This document shows positions 1-10,386 of a DNA stretch of 64,000 nucleotides, one piece after another. The position numbers and the translations under genes are program-made. The notes beneath the pieces are model-generated. The model was not told where the DNA came from. It worked only from the letters and a program-made list of their open reading frames with translations, and did no database searches. The stretch's first letter is position 1; the number at the start of each line of letters is the position of its first letter. Source of the stretch: JAQGMV01 sp963828715 (lineage in GTDB: Bacteria; Pseudomonadota; Gammaproteobacteria; Burkholderiales; SG8-41); assembly GCA_963828715.1 (NCBI GenBank), contig CAWHFX010000019.1:1-64000 (forward strand), read 5' to 3'.

Positions 1-579
1 AACACCACCGGCTTGCCGCGGTAGTTCTCGAAGAAGCTCTTCGTGCGCAGCCAGAGCAGCACGGTCTTGTCGGCGACCTGCGCCGGATGCGGGAACGCGC
101 CCTCCACCTCGGGCAGGCCCGCGTGCACGTAGATGGCGTGCTCGTCCTCGTAGAAGTAGGGCAGCGCGCGCAGCCAGTCGACCACGTCGGGCGGGAAGAA
201 CGTGCCGCCGAACAGCGCCTCGGCCTCGTGCTGCCTGACGCAACTCGCCCGCTCGGGCAGGCGCCTCGCCCGTGAACGAGCGCAGCGTGGCAGGCAGCCG
301 TTGCTCGGGGGCAGCACGAACTCGTCCCAGCCGGCGTCGATGACACGCAGCCAGGCGTCCTCGTGATTGCCGCGCAGGCACACCACCTTGGGCCCTGGCG
401 TGCGCGCAGAGCTCGCGCACGTGTGCGATGACCTGGGCCGACTGGGGGCCGCGATCGACGTAGTCGCCCACGAAGACCAGCGTGTCGTCCTCGTCGAGGG
501 CGGGCAGCTTGCCGAGAACCGTGAGCAGCGCGTCGAGCTCGCCGTGGATGTCACCGATCGCGAACGTTCGTCCTGCCAT
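1..579 (-). CDS. PPP-family metallophosphoesterase (Ser/Thr phosphatase-like), 3' end off window
   Basis: Calcineurin-like phosphatase of the PP1/ApaH type. The start at 579 begins MAGRTFAIGDIHGELDALL; GDIHG is the first metal-binding block. It is followed by GDYVDRGPQ, RGNHEDAW (after a frame slip near 390 in a G/C run) and HAGLPEVEG near the left edge, all standard PPP blocks in order. A second frame change lies near 250. The C-terminus is cut by the window edge. Its position downstream of signalling genes fits a regulatory protein phosphatase of the kind myxobacteria carry in many copies, but the substrate is unknown. The slips look like sequencing errors because the motifs are intact on both sides. 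Confidence 0.8.
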   Translation of the reverse strand, partial: MAGRTFAIGDIHGELDALLTVLGKLPALDEDDTLVFVGDYVDRGPQSAQVIAHVRELCAHARAQGGVPARQSRGRLAACHRRRLGRVRAAPEQRLPATLRSFTGEAPARAGELRQAARGRGAVRRHVLPARRGRLAARAALLLRGRARHLRARGPARGGGRVPASGAGRRQDRAALAAHEELLRELPRQAGGV

Positions 580-656
580 GGCGGCGCAATGTACAGTTCG
601 AGCACCCGGGCGGTCCACGCAAAAGTGTCGAGTTGCATCGGACAGCGGCCTGCGGC

Positions 657-1927
657 CTACGGAACGCCCACGATACCCGGGCCGGCGTCTCCTGCTTCCA
701 CCTCTCGCTGGCGGCGCGCGAGCTGCTCCGGAACGCGCGCGCAACACACGCCACCAGGGCAATCCATCTCGGTGATGCACAGGTTGCACGGGGTGCAAGC
801 GGAGGCCTCGAGCTCTCCGCGCTCGAGACGCGAGACGAAGCCGGGGTCGTGAATCAACGGGCGACCGAGCGCAAGCAGCTCGAAGCCTGCTGCGAGGGCT
901 TCCTCCATGTGCGCGCGGGCCCGGATGCCGCCGAGCAGCACGAGGGGCAGCCGCACCGCCTTGCGCACCTCTCGCGCGTCGTCGAAAAAGAACATGGGTG
1001 TGAAGGGCACCTGCTTCACGAGTGCCGGGCCGAACAGTGTGATGGCCAGCTTCTGCAGCGGGTTTTCCTCCACCGCCACCATGGCCTCGAGCGGGCGCTC
1101 ACCACGCAGCAAGTAGAACGCGCTGTGGCTAGCGAGTCCGCCCGAAAGCACCAGTGCATCGGCGCCACTCGCTTCGAGCATCCCGCGCGTGCTCTGCCGC
1201 GTCTGCTGCGTGCACGCCGCCCTGCACTCCGTCGTCGAGGTTCATCTTGACGAACACGGCCACGCCCGGAGACACGGCGTCGCGCACACGCCGCACGACC
1301 TCGCAGGCGAAGCGCATGCGGTTCTTGCGCGAGCCGCCGTAGTCGTCGTCGCGCTGGTTCCTGTGCGCGCTGGCGAACTGGCTGAGCAAGTAGCCGTGGC
1401 CGGCGTGAAGCTCGAGCGCATCGAAGCCTGCCTGCTCGGCGAGCCGGGCAGCCGTCACGAAGTCCTGCGTGGTGCGTTCGATGTCGGCGCGGCTCATCGC
1501 AAACGTGAACGGCAGACCCTTCATCACACCGTAAGGATTCATGCCGAACGATGGACCCAGGGGCCCGCGTCGCCCGCGCAGCGCTTCGTTCTTGCTGAAC
1601 CCGCCCGCATGGCCGAGCTGCACCATCACGCGTGCGCCCGCGTGCTGCACGGCAGCGGTGAGCGCGCGCAGGTGGGGAAGGGCTCGCTCGCCCATCACGA
1701 CTTGATTGGCGAAGGTGCGACCGTCGGGCGACACGGCGCAGTAGGCGACGGTCGTCATGCCCACACCGCCGCGCGAAAGCTCCACGTGGTGACGCACGAG
1801 CGCTCGCGTGGGCAAGCCATCGGCCACCATTCCCTCGTACGTGGCGCTCTTGATGAAGCGATTGCGCAGCCTGAGACCGCCCACGACGAGGCGAGAACCA
1901 GCACTTGCGGAGCAAGAGCTCGGTCAT
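657..1927 (-). CDS. NADH:flavin oxidoreductase / Old Yellow Enzyme family
   Basis: FMN-binding TIM-barrel oxidoreductase of about 420 residues. N-terminal RNRFIKSATYEGM is the typical FMN-site start, followed by MVQLGHAGG and the active-site and pyridine-nucleotide region LHAGHGYLLSQFASAHRNQR with YGGS, a classic OYE signature. After a slip near 1,195, LVLLGGIRA and ALGRPLIHDPGF (phosphate binding) follow. The tail holds CTPCNLCITEMDCPGG, a Cys-rich stretch like the Fe-S linker of larger family members such as 2,4-dienoyl-CoA reductase, but the protein ends soon after it with no C-terminal FAD/NAD domain. A second slip lies near 1,885, just after the ATG at 1927. The substrate cannot be told. 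Confidence 0.82.
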
Positions 1928-2081
1928 GCGTGCACACTAGCGCTCGCCGAAACCGACGTCACCGGCGAATGCTCCGCCCGGCGGGCGATTCACGACGGTC
2001 AACCACGACTGACGAACACATGCCCACACAACGCGGCGCAGGAGCTCGCCAGCGCCGCACGCCCTCTTCGAGCGCCGCTCC

Positions 2082-2495
2082 TCAATCCTCTCGGCGGCCG
2101 GCGCGCGAGCCGCGCAACAGGCGCGTGACCGCGGGAACCAGGCCGTCGGCGACGTCTTGCTTGGCCAGGGCTTCATCGGCGCCGCACTGCGTGCGCATGC
2201 GCTCGAGCTCCTGGGCGCTGCTGCCGGAGACCACGATGATGATGAGCTCGCGAAACCGTGGATGCATGCGCAGCACCTCCACCAGGCCGTCGCCCGAGAG
2301 GCCCGGCATGTGTAAGTCCACGATCACGACGCGCACATTGCTGCGCTGGATGACACGCGTGGCGCCGATGGCGGAGGGCATGTCCAGGACCTCGTAGCCC
2401 GCCTTGCGCAGGGTCGTGCACATGAAGGAACGAGCTGCGTCGGAGTCGTCCACGACCAGAATGCGATCTGCGTTTCGAGGGGATGAATCGGCGCC
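2082..2495 (-). CDS. single-domain response regulator (receiver)
   Basis: CheY-like receiver domain. RILVVDDSD supplies the acidic pair, VVIVDLHMPG the phosphorylatable Asp, and VVSGSS with ALAKQDV the conserved Thr/Ser and Lys positions; it ends about 12 residues after the receiver fold. No output domain is attached, so it probably acts by protein contact. The start is not clear: the frame stays open upstream without a convincing ATG and ribosome site, so the 5' limit here marks only the beginning of recognisable receiver sequence. It sits downstream of an NtrC-type regulator and the cheRB pair on the same strand, suggesting a signalling cluster. Confidence 0.7.
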   Translation of the reverse strand, partial: GADSSPRNADRILVVDDSDAARSFMCTTLRKAGYEVLDMPSAIGATRVIQRSNVRVVIVDLHMPGLSGDGLVEVLRMHPRFRELIIIVVSGSSAQELERMRTQCGADEALAKQDVADGLVPAVTRLLRGSRAGRRED

Positions 2496-2818
2496 CAGGG
2501 CGCTGTTGTAAAGGCGTGAACCATCCCCGGCCGCATGCTGCTTTCTCGCCCGCGCCGCGCCTTGAGCAATTGATCGACCAGACTCGCGTGCGTGCGGGCT
2601 CTGCCATTGGCCATCCGAAATTTCCCCGACCGACAGAGTTTGCAAGCCGCGTACCGTGCTGCACACGGGGCATGCAACGGCGGATGTCGCGACTTCGCTT
2701 CGCTTCTCGGCGCGCGCGGGCCGCGAACGTCGGTCGAGCGAGTGCGGGTCTGGACAGGGGCGTCCAGAAGCTGGACTGCCCGTGGACGTGTCGGGCCCGG
2801 CGCCGAGCGTCGGCGCTG

Positions 2819-4160
2819 CTAGGGCCGGGCGACGACGCCGTAGCGCTTGATCTTGGCGTACGGCGGATTGCGCGAGATGCCGAGCCGGTCGGCCGCGATC
2901 TCCACGCGCCCGCCGCATTCCTCGAGCATCTGCAAGATGTGCTGGCGCTCCATGGCTTCGAGGCTCTGGGAGCTCGTGCTCTCGAGCTCCTTGTTCGGGC
3001 TGCTTCCCCTGACCGAGAGCACTCGCGCCACGTCGAGCTCGGAGTCGCGGCAGAAGATCATCGCGCGCTCGAGCACGTTGCGGAGCTCGCGCACATTACC
3101 GGGCCAGTTGTACTCCGTGAGCAACTGCCGCGATGCCTCGGACAGGGTGCACAGGGGCTTGCCCTGTTCCTCGGCGAGCCGGTGCAGGATCTGCTCGGCC
3201 AGGGGCGTGATGTCTTCGCGCGTGCGCGCAAGGGCGGCAGGTCCATGGTCACCGTGTTGATGCGGAACAGCAGGTCGTTGCGGAACCTACCTTCGGACGT
3301 CATGGCCACCAGGTCGCGGTGGGTCGCGGCGATGAGGCTCACGTCGGTCGTGCGGCGGATGGGTCACCCACGCGCCGAAACGTGCCTGTCTTCGAGCACC
3401 TTGAGCAGCTTGGGCTGCACGGTCATCTCGAGGTCGCCGATCTCGTCCAGGAATAGCGTGCCGCGGTGGGCGAGCTCGACCAGGCCCGTCTTGTCGGCGG
3501 CCGCCCCGGTGAACGAGCCGCGCCGATGGCCGAACAGCTCGGACTCGGAGAGCTCGCGGCTGAGCCCGGCGCAGTTGAGGTCGACATAGGGCTCGCGATT
3601 GCGCGGCCCCATGTCGTGAAACCAGCGCGACAGTACCCCCTTGCCCGTGCCGGTCTCTCCCAGGATGAGGATGGGTGCCTGACTCTGGAGCACGGCTTCG
3701 GCCAGGGAGCGGAGCTCGCGGATGGCCGCGCTCGTGCCCACGAATGGGTCGAAGCGACTGCGCGAGCGCTGCTTGGCCACGGCGCGCCGTTCTTCGCGCC
3801 GGGCACCCACCGCGCGCTCGACCGCCAGCAGCAGTGCGGGGATTTCGACGGGCTTCGCCACGAAATTGTCGGCACCCGCCTTGATGCAATCGACCGCGGT
3901 CTCGAAGGTGCCGCTGCCGGTAAACCGATGATGGGGCAGCCGTCGTCTACGGCGCGGGCGGCGCGGATGAAGTCGACGGCACTCCCATCGGGCAAGCGGT
4001 AGTCGACCACGATGGCGTCGGGATGCTCTTCGCCCATGGCGCGCAAGCCTTGCGCGACCGTGCCTGCACAGAACACCACGTGGCCTTCGAGCTTGAGCCG
4101 CTGCCCGAGCAGCTCGAGGAGCCGTTGGTCATCGTCGATCACGAGCAGTCTGTATGACAT
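2819..4160 (-). CDS. sigma-54-dependent response regulator (NtrC family)
   Basis: Three-domain enhancer-binding protein. The receiver starts at the ATG at 4160 (MSYRLLVIDDDQ, Asp in IVVDYRLPDG). The AAA+ domain carries Walker A GETGTGKG, the sigma-54 contact loop as GSFTGA instead of the usual GAFTGA, Walker B LFLDEIGDLE, and NWPGNVRELRN. A Fis-type helix-turn-helix with EECGGRVEIAADRLGISR closes the protein. Frame slips near 3,920, 3,365 and 3,235 break the reading, yet the domains resume at the expected residue each time, so they are best read as base errors. It should activate sigma-54 promoters when phosphorylated; its partner kinase is not in the window. An in-frame ATG at 4205 is an alternative start. 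Confidence 0.85.
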
Positions 4161-4332
4161 CGCCCCTACTGAAGGCTGACGATCTTCCACGTACCAGGAC
4201 GACATGAATAGTCTCTCCGAGGCAGGAGGGGGTCAAGCTCTCAGGCCCGGTCTGGGTGACGGAACGTGCGGCGGAGGTAGTGCTTGTCCTACGTTCGCGC
4301 CAGCTCGGCGTCGTGGATGGCTGGTGCTTCTA

Positions 4333-5455
4333 TCAAAAGTCGCTTGGCTTGCTGAGGCCCTGGCTGGAGCGCAGGGTCGCGAGCAGGTTGTCCGTACGCG
4401 AAAACAGTCTGCCGATGTTGGCGGGGCTGGCCACAATCAGGGCCGCGTTCAAGTTGGCTGCCGCGCGTGGCATGCCGTACACCAGGCTCGAAGCCTCGTC
4501 CTGGGCCGCCGTGACGGCGCCCGCTTCGCGCAAGGCCTGGAGACCCCGCGCGCCGTCTTCACCGATGCCGGTGAGAAGGATGCCCGCCGCCTTGGAGCCG
4601 TGTTCCTTCGCCAGCGACTCGAACAGCGGATCGATCGCAGGGCGATGGCCGTGCACCTTGGGACCCTCGCTCAGGCGCACGCGCAGGTCGGCGTCAATCG
4701 ACACGTGACGGTCTGGGGGCGCGACCACCACGGCCCCGCGCCGCAGCTTGCTGCCCTCGCGCGCCAGGCTGACGTCGAGCTCCACGCAGCCGCTGAGCCA
4801 GCTTGCGAAGCCGTCGACGAAGTGCCGGGCCAGGTGCTGCACCACCACGATGGGCGGCGTGTCCGTGCCGCGCAGGGGCTCGAGCAGAGCGCGGATGCAG
4901 GGGGGGCCGCCCGTGGAGGCACCGACGCCGATGACCGCGAGGTCGCCGCCCGTGGGCAAGTTCATGGGCTCCGGAATGGGCGTGAGCAGCACGCGCGGCT
5001 CCGTGTCGTCGCTCGGCGCGCGCCTGCGAAGGCTCACCACCACGCCGGCGATGCTGCGCAGCTCCCGCAAGAACGCCTTGCCTGCTTCGCTCTCGGCCGA
5101 GACGTCTCCCTGCGGCTTGGTCAGCACGTCCACCGCACCCGCTGCGAGCGCCTGAAACGTGGTCGGGCTACCCGGGCCGACCGGCCTTGCCGTCACGATG
5201 GCGATCGGCGTGGGACGCTCGCGCATGATCTGTCGCGTGGCTGCGATGCCGTCTCCGTCGGGCATGACCACGTCCATCGTGACGAGGTCTGGCTTGACCT
5301 CCACCGCCGATCAACTCGCGGGCTTCGCGAGCGTTGCGCGCGCTGGCCACCACGAGCATGTCGGGGGCGCGGTCGATGAGCCGCCGCATCATCTCGACCG
5401 CCGCGGGCGAGTCGTCGACGACCAGGACTCGAATCACGGTGCGCGTCGAACTCAT
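4333..5455 (-). CDS. cheB: chemotaxis protein-glutamate methylesterase CheB
   Basis: Receiver plus CheB methylesterase. The receiver begins at the ATG at 5455 (VIRVLVVDDSPAAVEMM), slips near 5,305, then continues with LVTMDVVMPDGDG (phospho-Asp). The catalytic domain has the Ser in IGVGASTGGP, the His in VVVQHLARHF and the Asp in GIGEDGARG, the three CheB catalytic residues. The start overlaps the end of cheR by four bases (ATGA), which supports translational coupling. It demethylates or deamidates receptor glutamates. Gene content alone does not say whether it serves motility or an alternative chemosensory pathway; no receptor, cheA or cheW is present here. Confidence 0.88.
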
Positions 5456-6425
5456 GACAACTTCTCCAGTGTGCCGAGCCCTCCGTGTTGTCGGAGCTGG
5501 CTCCTTTTGCGGGACGGAACAGCGGCGGCCGCTCGATTCGTTCCCGAGCGACTCATGACTCTCGCCCCGGGCGGAATCAGACGCAACATTTCTTCCGCAG
5601 CGACGCTGCGCAGCTCGGCGAGCTCCTCGCTCGCGCTCAGCGCCGTCACCGTCACGCGCAGAGCGCGCTGCGCGTGCTCGTGTTTCCCGAGTCGCGCCAG
5701 CGTCACCCGTCTCAGGCGCGCTTGCTCGGGGTCGGTCGCGAGATCGAGGACGCGCATGAGATCTGCGCGCGCACCTTCGAGGTCGCCGCGGGATTCGCGC
5801 ACCACGGCTCGCAGCAAGTAGGAACCGTCCCACTGGTTGTGGTCTTGCAGCGCGGCTTCGAGCCGCGCGAGCGCCTCGTTGATGTGGGCGAGGTCGGCCT
5901 GTTCGAGTACATGCTTGGCAGGGGCCGACGCGGCTGCCGCGCGCTCTCGCTCCCGTGTGGGCGCCGCCGAGATGTGCGGAGGTTCAGGCCGTGGAGCCCG
6001 GGCAGAGGCGCAAGACCCCCGGCAGGACGTCCATGGTGAAGCCGACGGGCGGTACCGGATCGGAAGGCCCTGCCAGCCACGCACCCGTGGGCACCAGGGC
6101 TTTCGCCAGCGTGCGCGCCACGTTCATGCGCGCGGCCGCGGAGAAATGGAGCGTGACGTTGCGGCACAGGATGAGGTCGAAGCGCCCGGGCGCCGGCAGG
6201 GAGCTCTCGGGGTCGGCCAGGTTGTGGCTCACGAAGCTGACGTTCTCGCGGTAGCGCTGCTTGAGCGAGAAGTCCCTGTCGACATGATGTCGAAGTACGA
6301 GCGCTGCGCTTCGGCCGAGGTCGCGCGCGGGGTGCCTTGACTGGCTTCCGTATACCGCGCGCCGTGCGTGCGCGAGGGCCGTGCGGTCCACGTCGCTGCC
6401 CACCAGCGAGATCCTCCACTCGTCG
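5452..6425 (-). CDS. cheR: CheR-type protein-glutamate methyltransferase with C-terminal tail, 5' end lost at a junction
   Basis: The carboxyl part of a CheR methyltransferase: ISLVGSDVDRTALAHARRAVY matches the acidic SAM-binding strand, VSFVSHNLADP and DLILCRNVTLHFS match the later catalytic-domain blocks, and a helical tail (EQADLAHINEALARLEAAL onward, TPR-like) follows, as in CheR proteins fused to repeats. The N-terminal helices and the glycine-rich SAM loop are missing because the sequence changes to an unrelated oxidoreductase at about 6,400-6,440. Slips occur near 6,340-6,280 and 6,000. The stop overlaps the cheB start. The truncation is read as an assembly break, not a natural deletion. 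Confidence 0.78.
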
Positions 6426-6440
6426 TACGCGGGCAATTCG
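6395..6440. other. chimera junction between segments A and B
   Basis: On the minus strand the frame passes directly from the C-terminal region of a Fe-S oxidoreductase (family ending LLPAVRALPE) into the middle of CheR (WRISLVGSD). Both partners are cut at places where neither family normally ends. Gene style, repeat content and the GATTGTCGRCAATC motif all change here. No insertion sequence, att-like repeat or tRNA is visible at the join. Confidence 0.8.
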
Positions 6441-9326
6441 GGCAACGCTCGTACGGCGGGGAGCAGTACGCGCTCACCGATCGCCTTCGAGACGTCGTAG
6501 TGGTCGCGCTCGAACCCGAAGTTGCCGGCCAGGCCGCAGCATCCGGAGTCGGGCACGGTGGCGTCGATGCCTGCCGCCGCCATCACCCGGCGATCGGCGT
6601 CGAACCCGAGTACGGCGTGCTGGTGGCAATGCGTCTGGACCAGCGCCTCTCCCCCGACCTGCGGTGGTTCCCAACCCGACTCGACCAGGAACTCGGCGAA
6701 GGTCCGCGTCGCGTGCGCCGCCTGGTCGACGAGTGGATTGTCGGCAATCAGATCAGGTGCGTCGTGCCGGAGGGCCGCAGTACAACTCGGTTCGAGACCC
6801 ACGATCGGCGTACCTGCGGCGAGATGCGGCGCGAGGATCCGCAGCGAACGGTTGAGGACGCGCCGAGCCTTCTTCAGCTGCCCGGTCGAGATCCAGGTCA
6901 GACCGCAGCACACGGGCTTGTCCGGCAGTACCACCTCGAACCCGGCCGCCTCCAGCACCTCGACCGCCGCCCGCCCGATCTCAGGCGCCAAATGATCGGT
7001 GAACGTATCCGGCCACAACACCACCTTGCTGCCACCGGTCGACGAACCCCCACGAGCAGCAAACCAAGAAGTAAAGGTCTGCCGGGCGAAGGGCGGGACT
7101 TCGCGCTCGGCCGCGATCCCACCAAGCCGCTTGGTCAGCCGCGCCCTCGCAAAACGATTCGCAAGACCCGGTACCGGCGACGCGAGCCGGGCCCACAACG
7201 GCAGCCACCCCATCGACCAATGCGACAACGGCCGCGCCCACGGGCGGCGCGCGTAGTGATGGTGGGTGAACTCGGCCTTGTACGTCGCCATGTCCACATT
7301 GACCGGACAATCGGACAGACATCCCTTGCAGGACAGGCAAAGGTCCAACCCATCGCGTACTTCGGTCGACCGCCAGCCGTCCGCGATCACGTCGCCCTGC
7401 AGCATCTCCCAGAGCAGGTGCGCGCGGCCGCGGGTCGAATGCAGTTCGTCGTGCGTCACCTGATAGCTCGGGCACATCACGCCGCCCGAACTCTGCCGGC
7501 ACTTGCCGATCCCCACACACCGGCGTTGCGCCTGCGCGAAGTCGTCCCCGTCGTCCGGATACGTGAAGATTGTCGGCAATCGACGATCCTTCGCCGGCCC
7601 GTCGTGACGGATCGCCAGGTCGAACGGCGGCGGGTCGACGATCATGCCGGGGTTCATCACCCGCGCCGGATCCCAGATCTCCTTCAGTTCCGCGAACAGC
7701 CGCACCCCGTCGGCGCCGTACATCCGGCTGAGCAACTCCGACCGCGCCCGCCCGTCCCCGTGCTCACCGGAGACCGAACCGCCCAACCCGACCACGAGCT
7801 CCGTCGCCTGCTCGACGAACTCCCGGTACGTCGCGATGCCGCGCGTACTGAGCAGGTCGAAGTCGATCCGCATGTGCATGCAGCCCTCACCGAAATGCCC
7901 GTACGACGCACCGGACAGACCGTGCCTGCCAAGCAACTCGTCGAGGCCGCGGAGGTAAGCACCCAACCGCGCCGGCGGTACGGCGGCGTCCTCCCAACCA
8001 CCCCACGCCTCAGCCCCATCCGCCCGCCGAGTCGCCAACCCAGCCGCATCGGTCCGACATCGCCACAAAACAGCCTGAGCCCCCGGATCCGTCACCAGAC
8101 TGGCCGTCGCAGCCGCCCCGACCGCAAACACGCCCGAGCCCGCAGTTCCCCCGGACGAGGCAAAGGGTAAGCCGACAGCCAGTGAGGCCGCGGTCGGTGG
8201 TTGTCGTGGGTGGGGCGGAGTCGCGGAGTTCGTCGAGCATCGCCTGGGCGGCGCGGGCGGCGAGCACCTCGTCGTCTCCGCCCATCTCGACGAGCAACCA
8301 TGCCTTCCCCGCCGGCAATCCGGCGCGCACCGCGGCATCGCGGACCTCCGACGGCAGGCGCTCGACCAGGTCACTGTTGATGGACTCCATCGTCAGCGGG
8401 TGATGCCGCAACACGATCGGCACACAGTCCGCCGAACTGATCGAGTCCCCGAACCCGAGCACACACAAAACCTTTGCCTTCGGCAACTCACTCAACCGCA
8501 CCGTCGCCCGCAGCGTCGCCGCCAGCCCGCCTTCGCTGCCGGAGAGCAGCGCCGCCACGTTGTACCCGTACTCCGGCAACAACCGATGCAGCGCATACCC
8601 GGAGATCTGCCGGCTGAACTGCCCGAACCTCCGCCGGATCAGCAACTCGTTCCGATCCACGAACGCCTGCAGCGCCCGGTGCACCTCCCCCTCACGCCCG
8701 AGCCTTGCCGCACACTCGGCGCGGTCTCCGGTCGACTCGACCGTCATCCTGGTGCCGTCGGCAAGCACCAGATCGAGCGATTGCAGATTGTCGGCAGTCG
8801 TCCCCCACGCGACGGAATGCGCTCCGCACGCATTGTTGGCAATCATCCCGCCGAGCGTCGCCCGGCTCCCCGACGACGGATCCGCGCCGAACGCCAAGCC
8901 GTACGGTTTCGCCGCCGCCAGCAGGTCCGTCAGCACGACCCCCGGCTCGACGACCGCCGTCCGCGCGCCCGGGTCGATGTCCAGAATCCGGTTCACATGC
9001 CGCGACGCATCGATCACCACGCCACCGATCGCGTTGCCGGCCATCGACGTACCACCGCCGCGCAGCACCACCGGAGCCCCGGCCGCCGCGGTCAGCGTGA
9101 CCGCGATCGCCAGCTCCTCGGCATCGGCAGGTACGACGACCAAGTCCGGTACGTCGCGATAGTTCGAACCGTCCGTCGCGTAGAGCGCCCGGGTCCGTCG
9201 GTCGTCAGCCACGGACCCCCTGAGTTCCCGGCGAAGACCGGCCGCCAGCCGCGCGACGTCGTACCCGAGACCGGAGCCCGCGCGCGGATCGACTCTTCCA
9301 GAGGCGAGATTGTCTGGGGTTAGCAT
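6430..9326 (-). CDS. fused FAD-binding and Fe-S-binding oxidoreductase (D-2-hydroxyacid/D-lactate dehydrogenase type), 3' end lost
   Basis: GlcD-GlcF-type fusion of about 960 residues. From the ATG at 9326: an FAD-binding PCMH domain (VVLRGGGTSMAGNAIGG, ATLGGMIANNACG), an FAD-oxidase C-terminal domain (SGEHGDGRARSEL), then a ferredoxin-like part with CRQSSGGVMCPSYQ and CLSCKGCLSDCP. Two CCG-type blocks follow, VCCGLTW and SGCCGLAGNFGFE. A frame slip lies between about 8,090 and 8,185. The last few residues are replaced by CheR sequence at the junction. Such enzymes oxidise D-lactate or related hydroxyacids and pass electrons to the respiratory chain. The divergent GntR/FCD gene and the palindrome over the start suggest local control by that regulator. 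Confidence 0.85.
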
Positions 9327-9336
9327 TGTCGACAAT
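9325..9336. promoter_or_regulatory. putative GntR/FCD operator overlapping the oxidoreductase start
   Basis: Perfect 12-bp palindrome ATTGTCGACAAT that overlaps the first bases of the minus-strand oxidoreductase and lies 36 bp before the plus-strand start at 9372. FadR-subfamily GntR proteins bind TNGTNNNACNA-like sites, and a GntR/FCD gene is two frames downstream. However, close variants recur all over segment B, including inside genes, so a role specific to this promoter is only an inference. Confidence 0.45.
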
Positions 9337-9371
9337 CTACCTATTTGCCCGCCGGTCAGCCAGGAGGACAG

Positions 9372-9742
9372 ATGGTCGCAGTAGGGCTGCTCTACCCCGG
9401 ACACAGCGCGGAGGACGACTACCCGGCGCTCGAGGCGCGGCTCGACGGATCCATCCGGTTGCCGGTCGTGATCGGTCTCGGTCGGCGAGGACGCGGCACG
9501 CTCGCCGCGGATCGGGTGGTCGCGATGGTGAAAGCCGCGGACCACCCGGACGCCGAGGCGATCCTGGTGCCGGAACGGCCACGCACACGCTGGAGATTGT
9601 CGACGATCTGGAGGCGGCGATCGGCAAGCCAGTGCTCACCGCGAACCAGGTGACGGTGTGGAAAGGGCTCGATTTGCATGGCCCAGTACCGTCTCTGCCA
9701 AGCTTGGGCAGTCTGTTTTCATCAAGGGGGACGTACGCGTGA
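9372..9742 (+). pseudogene. shortened Asp/Glu racemase-type (arylmalonate decarboxylase / maleate isomerase-like) gene
   Basis: The N-terminus MVAVGLLYPGHSAEDDYP, with an AGGAGG ribosome site at 9362-9367, and the C-terminus (AEAILV, then THTLEIVDDLEAAIGKPVLT, ANQVTVW) both match the maleate isomerase/arylmalonate decarboxylase-like family. About 125-130 middle residues, including the region that should hold the first catalytic Cys, are absent. A one-base slip near 9,575 (ccggaac where ccgggaac would keep frame) separates the two parts. The end overlaps the GntR start by four bases, so it was an operon with the regulator. Either a real internal deletion or an assembly collapse. Confidence 0.65.
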
Positions 9743-10386
9743 CCAGTTACATCGAGCCGCTGACGCAGGAGTCGACGCCGAGCATCATCGCCGACAAGCT
9801 GCGCAAGGCGATCGGAGCCGGCGAGCTCAAGCCCGGCGCCCAGCTCGGCGAGGCGGACCTGGCCCGCAAGCTCGGCGTCAGCCGCGGGCCGCTCCGCGAA
9901 GGCATGCAACGGCTCACCCAGGAAGGCCTGCTGGTCCCGATCCGCAACCGCGGCCTGTTCGTCATCGACATGACAGTGGACGAGATCCGCGACATGTACC
10001 TGGCCCGCGAGGCGATCGAACGCACCGCCGCCCGCCGCGTCGTCGCCGGTGACCACGAGGCCGCCGGCGAGGAACTCCTGGCCCTCGTCCGCAAAATGAG
10101 CGAAGCCGAAGGCGACCCAGCCGCCGTCGGCGAAATCGACATCGCCTTCCACGAACTCCTGGTCCACCTGGCCGCCAGCCCTCGCCTGACCCGAATCCAC
10201 AAAACCCTCATCACCGAAACCCGCATGTGCATCCACGCCCTCGCGGCCACCTACTCGGGCGCCGAGGCCCGCGTCGACGAACACCGACACATCGCCGAGG
10301 CCATCCGCGCCGGCGACCACCTCCAAGCCGACGACCTCCTGGCCGCCCACATGGAAGACGCCATCGCCCGCCTCACCAACCGCTAA
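9739..10386 (+). CDS. GntR family transcriptional regulator, FCD (FadR-like) subgroup
   Basis: The GTG start at 9739 has AAGGGGG at 9724-9730 upstream and overlaps the preceding stop. Residues 15-70 form the winged helix (ADKLRKAIGAGELKPGAQL, LGVSRGPLREGMQRLTQEGL). Residues about 80-210 are the all-helical FCD ligand domain with REAIERTAARR, DIAFHELLVHLAASP and EHRHIAEAIRAGD, whose Asp/His residues normally bind a metal and an organic acid. At 215 residues it is full length and in frame. Likely a ligand-responsive repressor of the adjacent racemase-like and D-hydroxyacid dehydrogenase genes; the ligand is probably a small carboxylic acid, which is inference. Confidence 0.88.
   Translation: MTSYIEPLTQESTPSIIADKLRKAIGAGELKPGAQLGEADLARKLGVSRGPLREGMQRLTQEGLLVPIRNRGLFVIDMTVDEIRDMYLAREAIERTAARRVVAGDHEAAGEELLALVRKMSEAEGDPAAVGEIDIAFHELLVHLAASPRLTRIHKTLITETRMCIHALAATYSGAEARVDEHRHIAEAIRAGDHLQADDLLAAHMEDAIARLTNR

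Noticed and set aside
5984..8374. An open frame of about 800 codons that joins a Fe-S oxidoreductase to a methyltransferase
   Set aside because: The join coincides with a change of organism style and cuts both families inside conserved sequence; treated as an assembly chimera and annotated as two partial genes.
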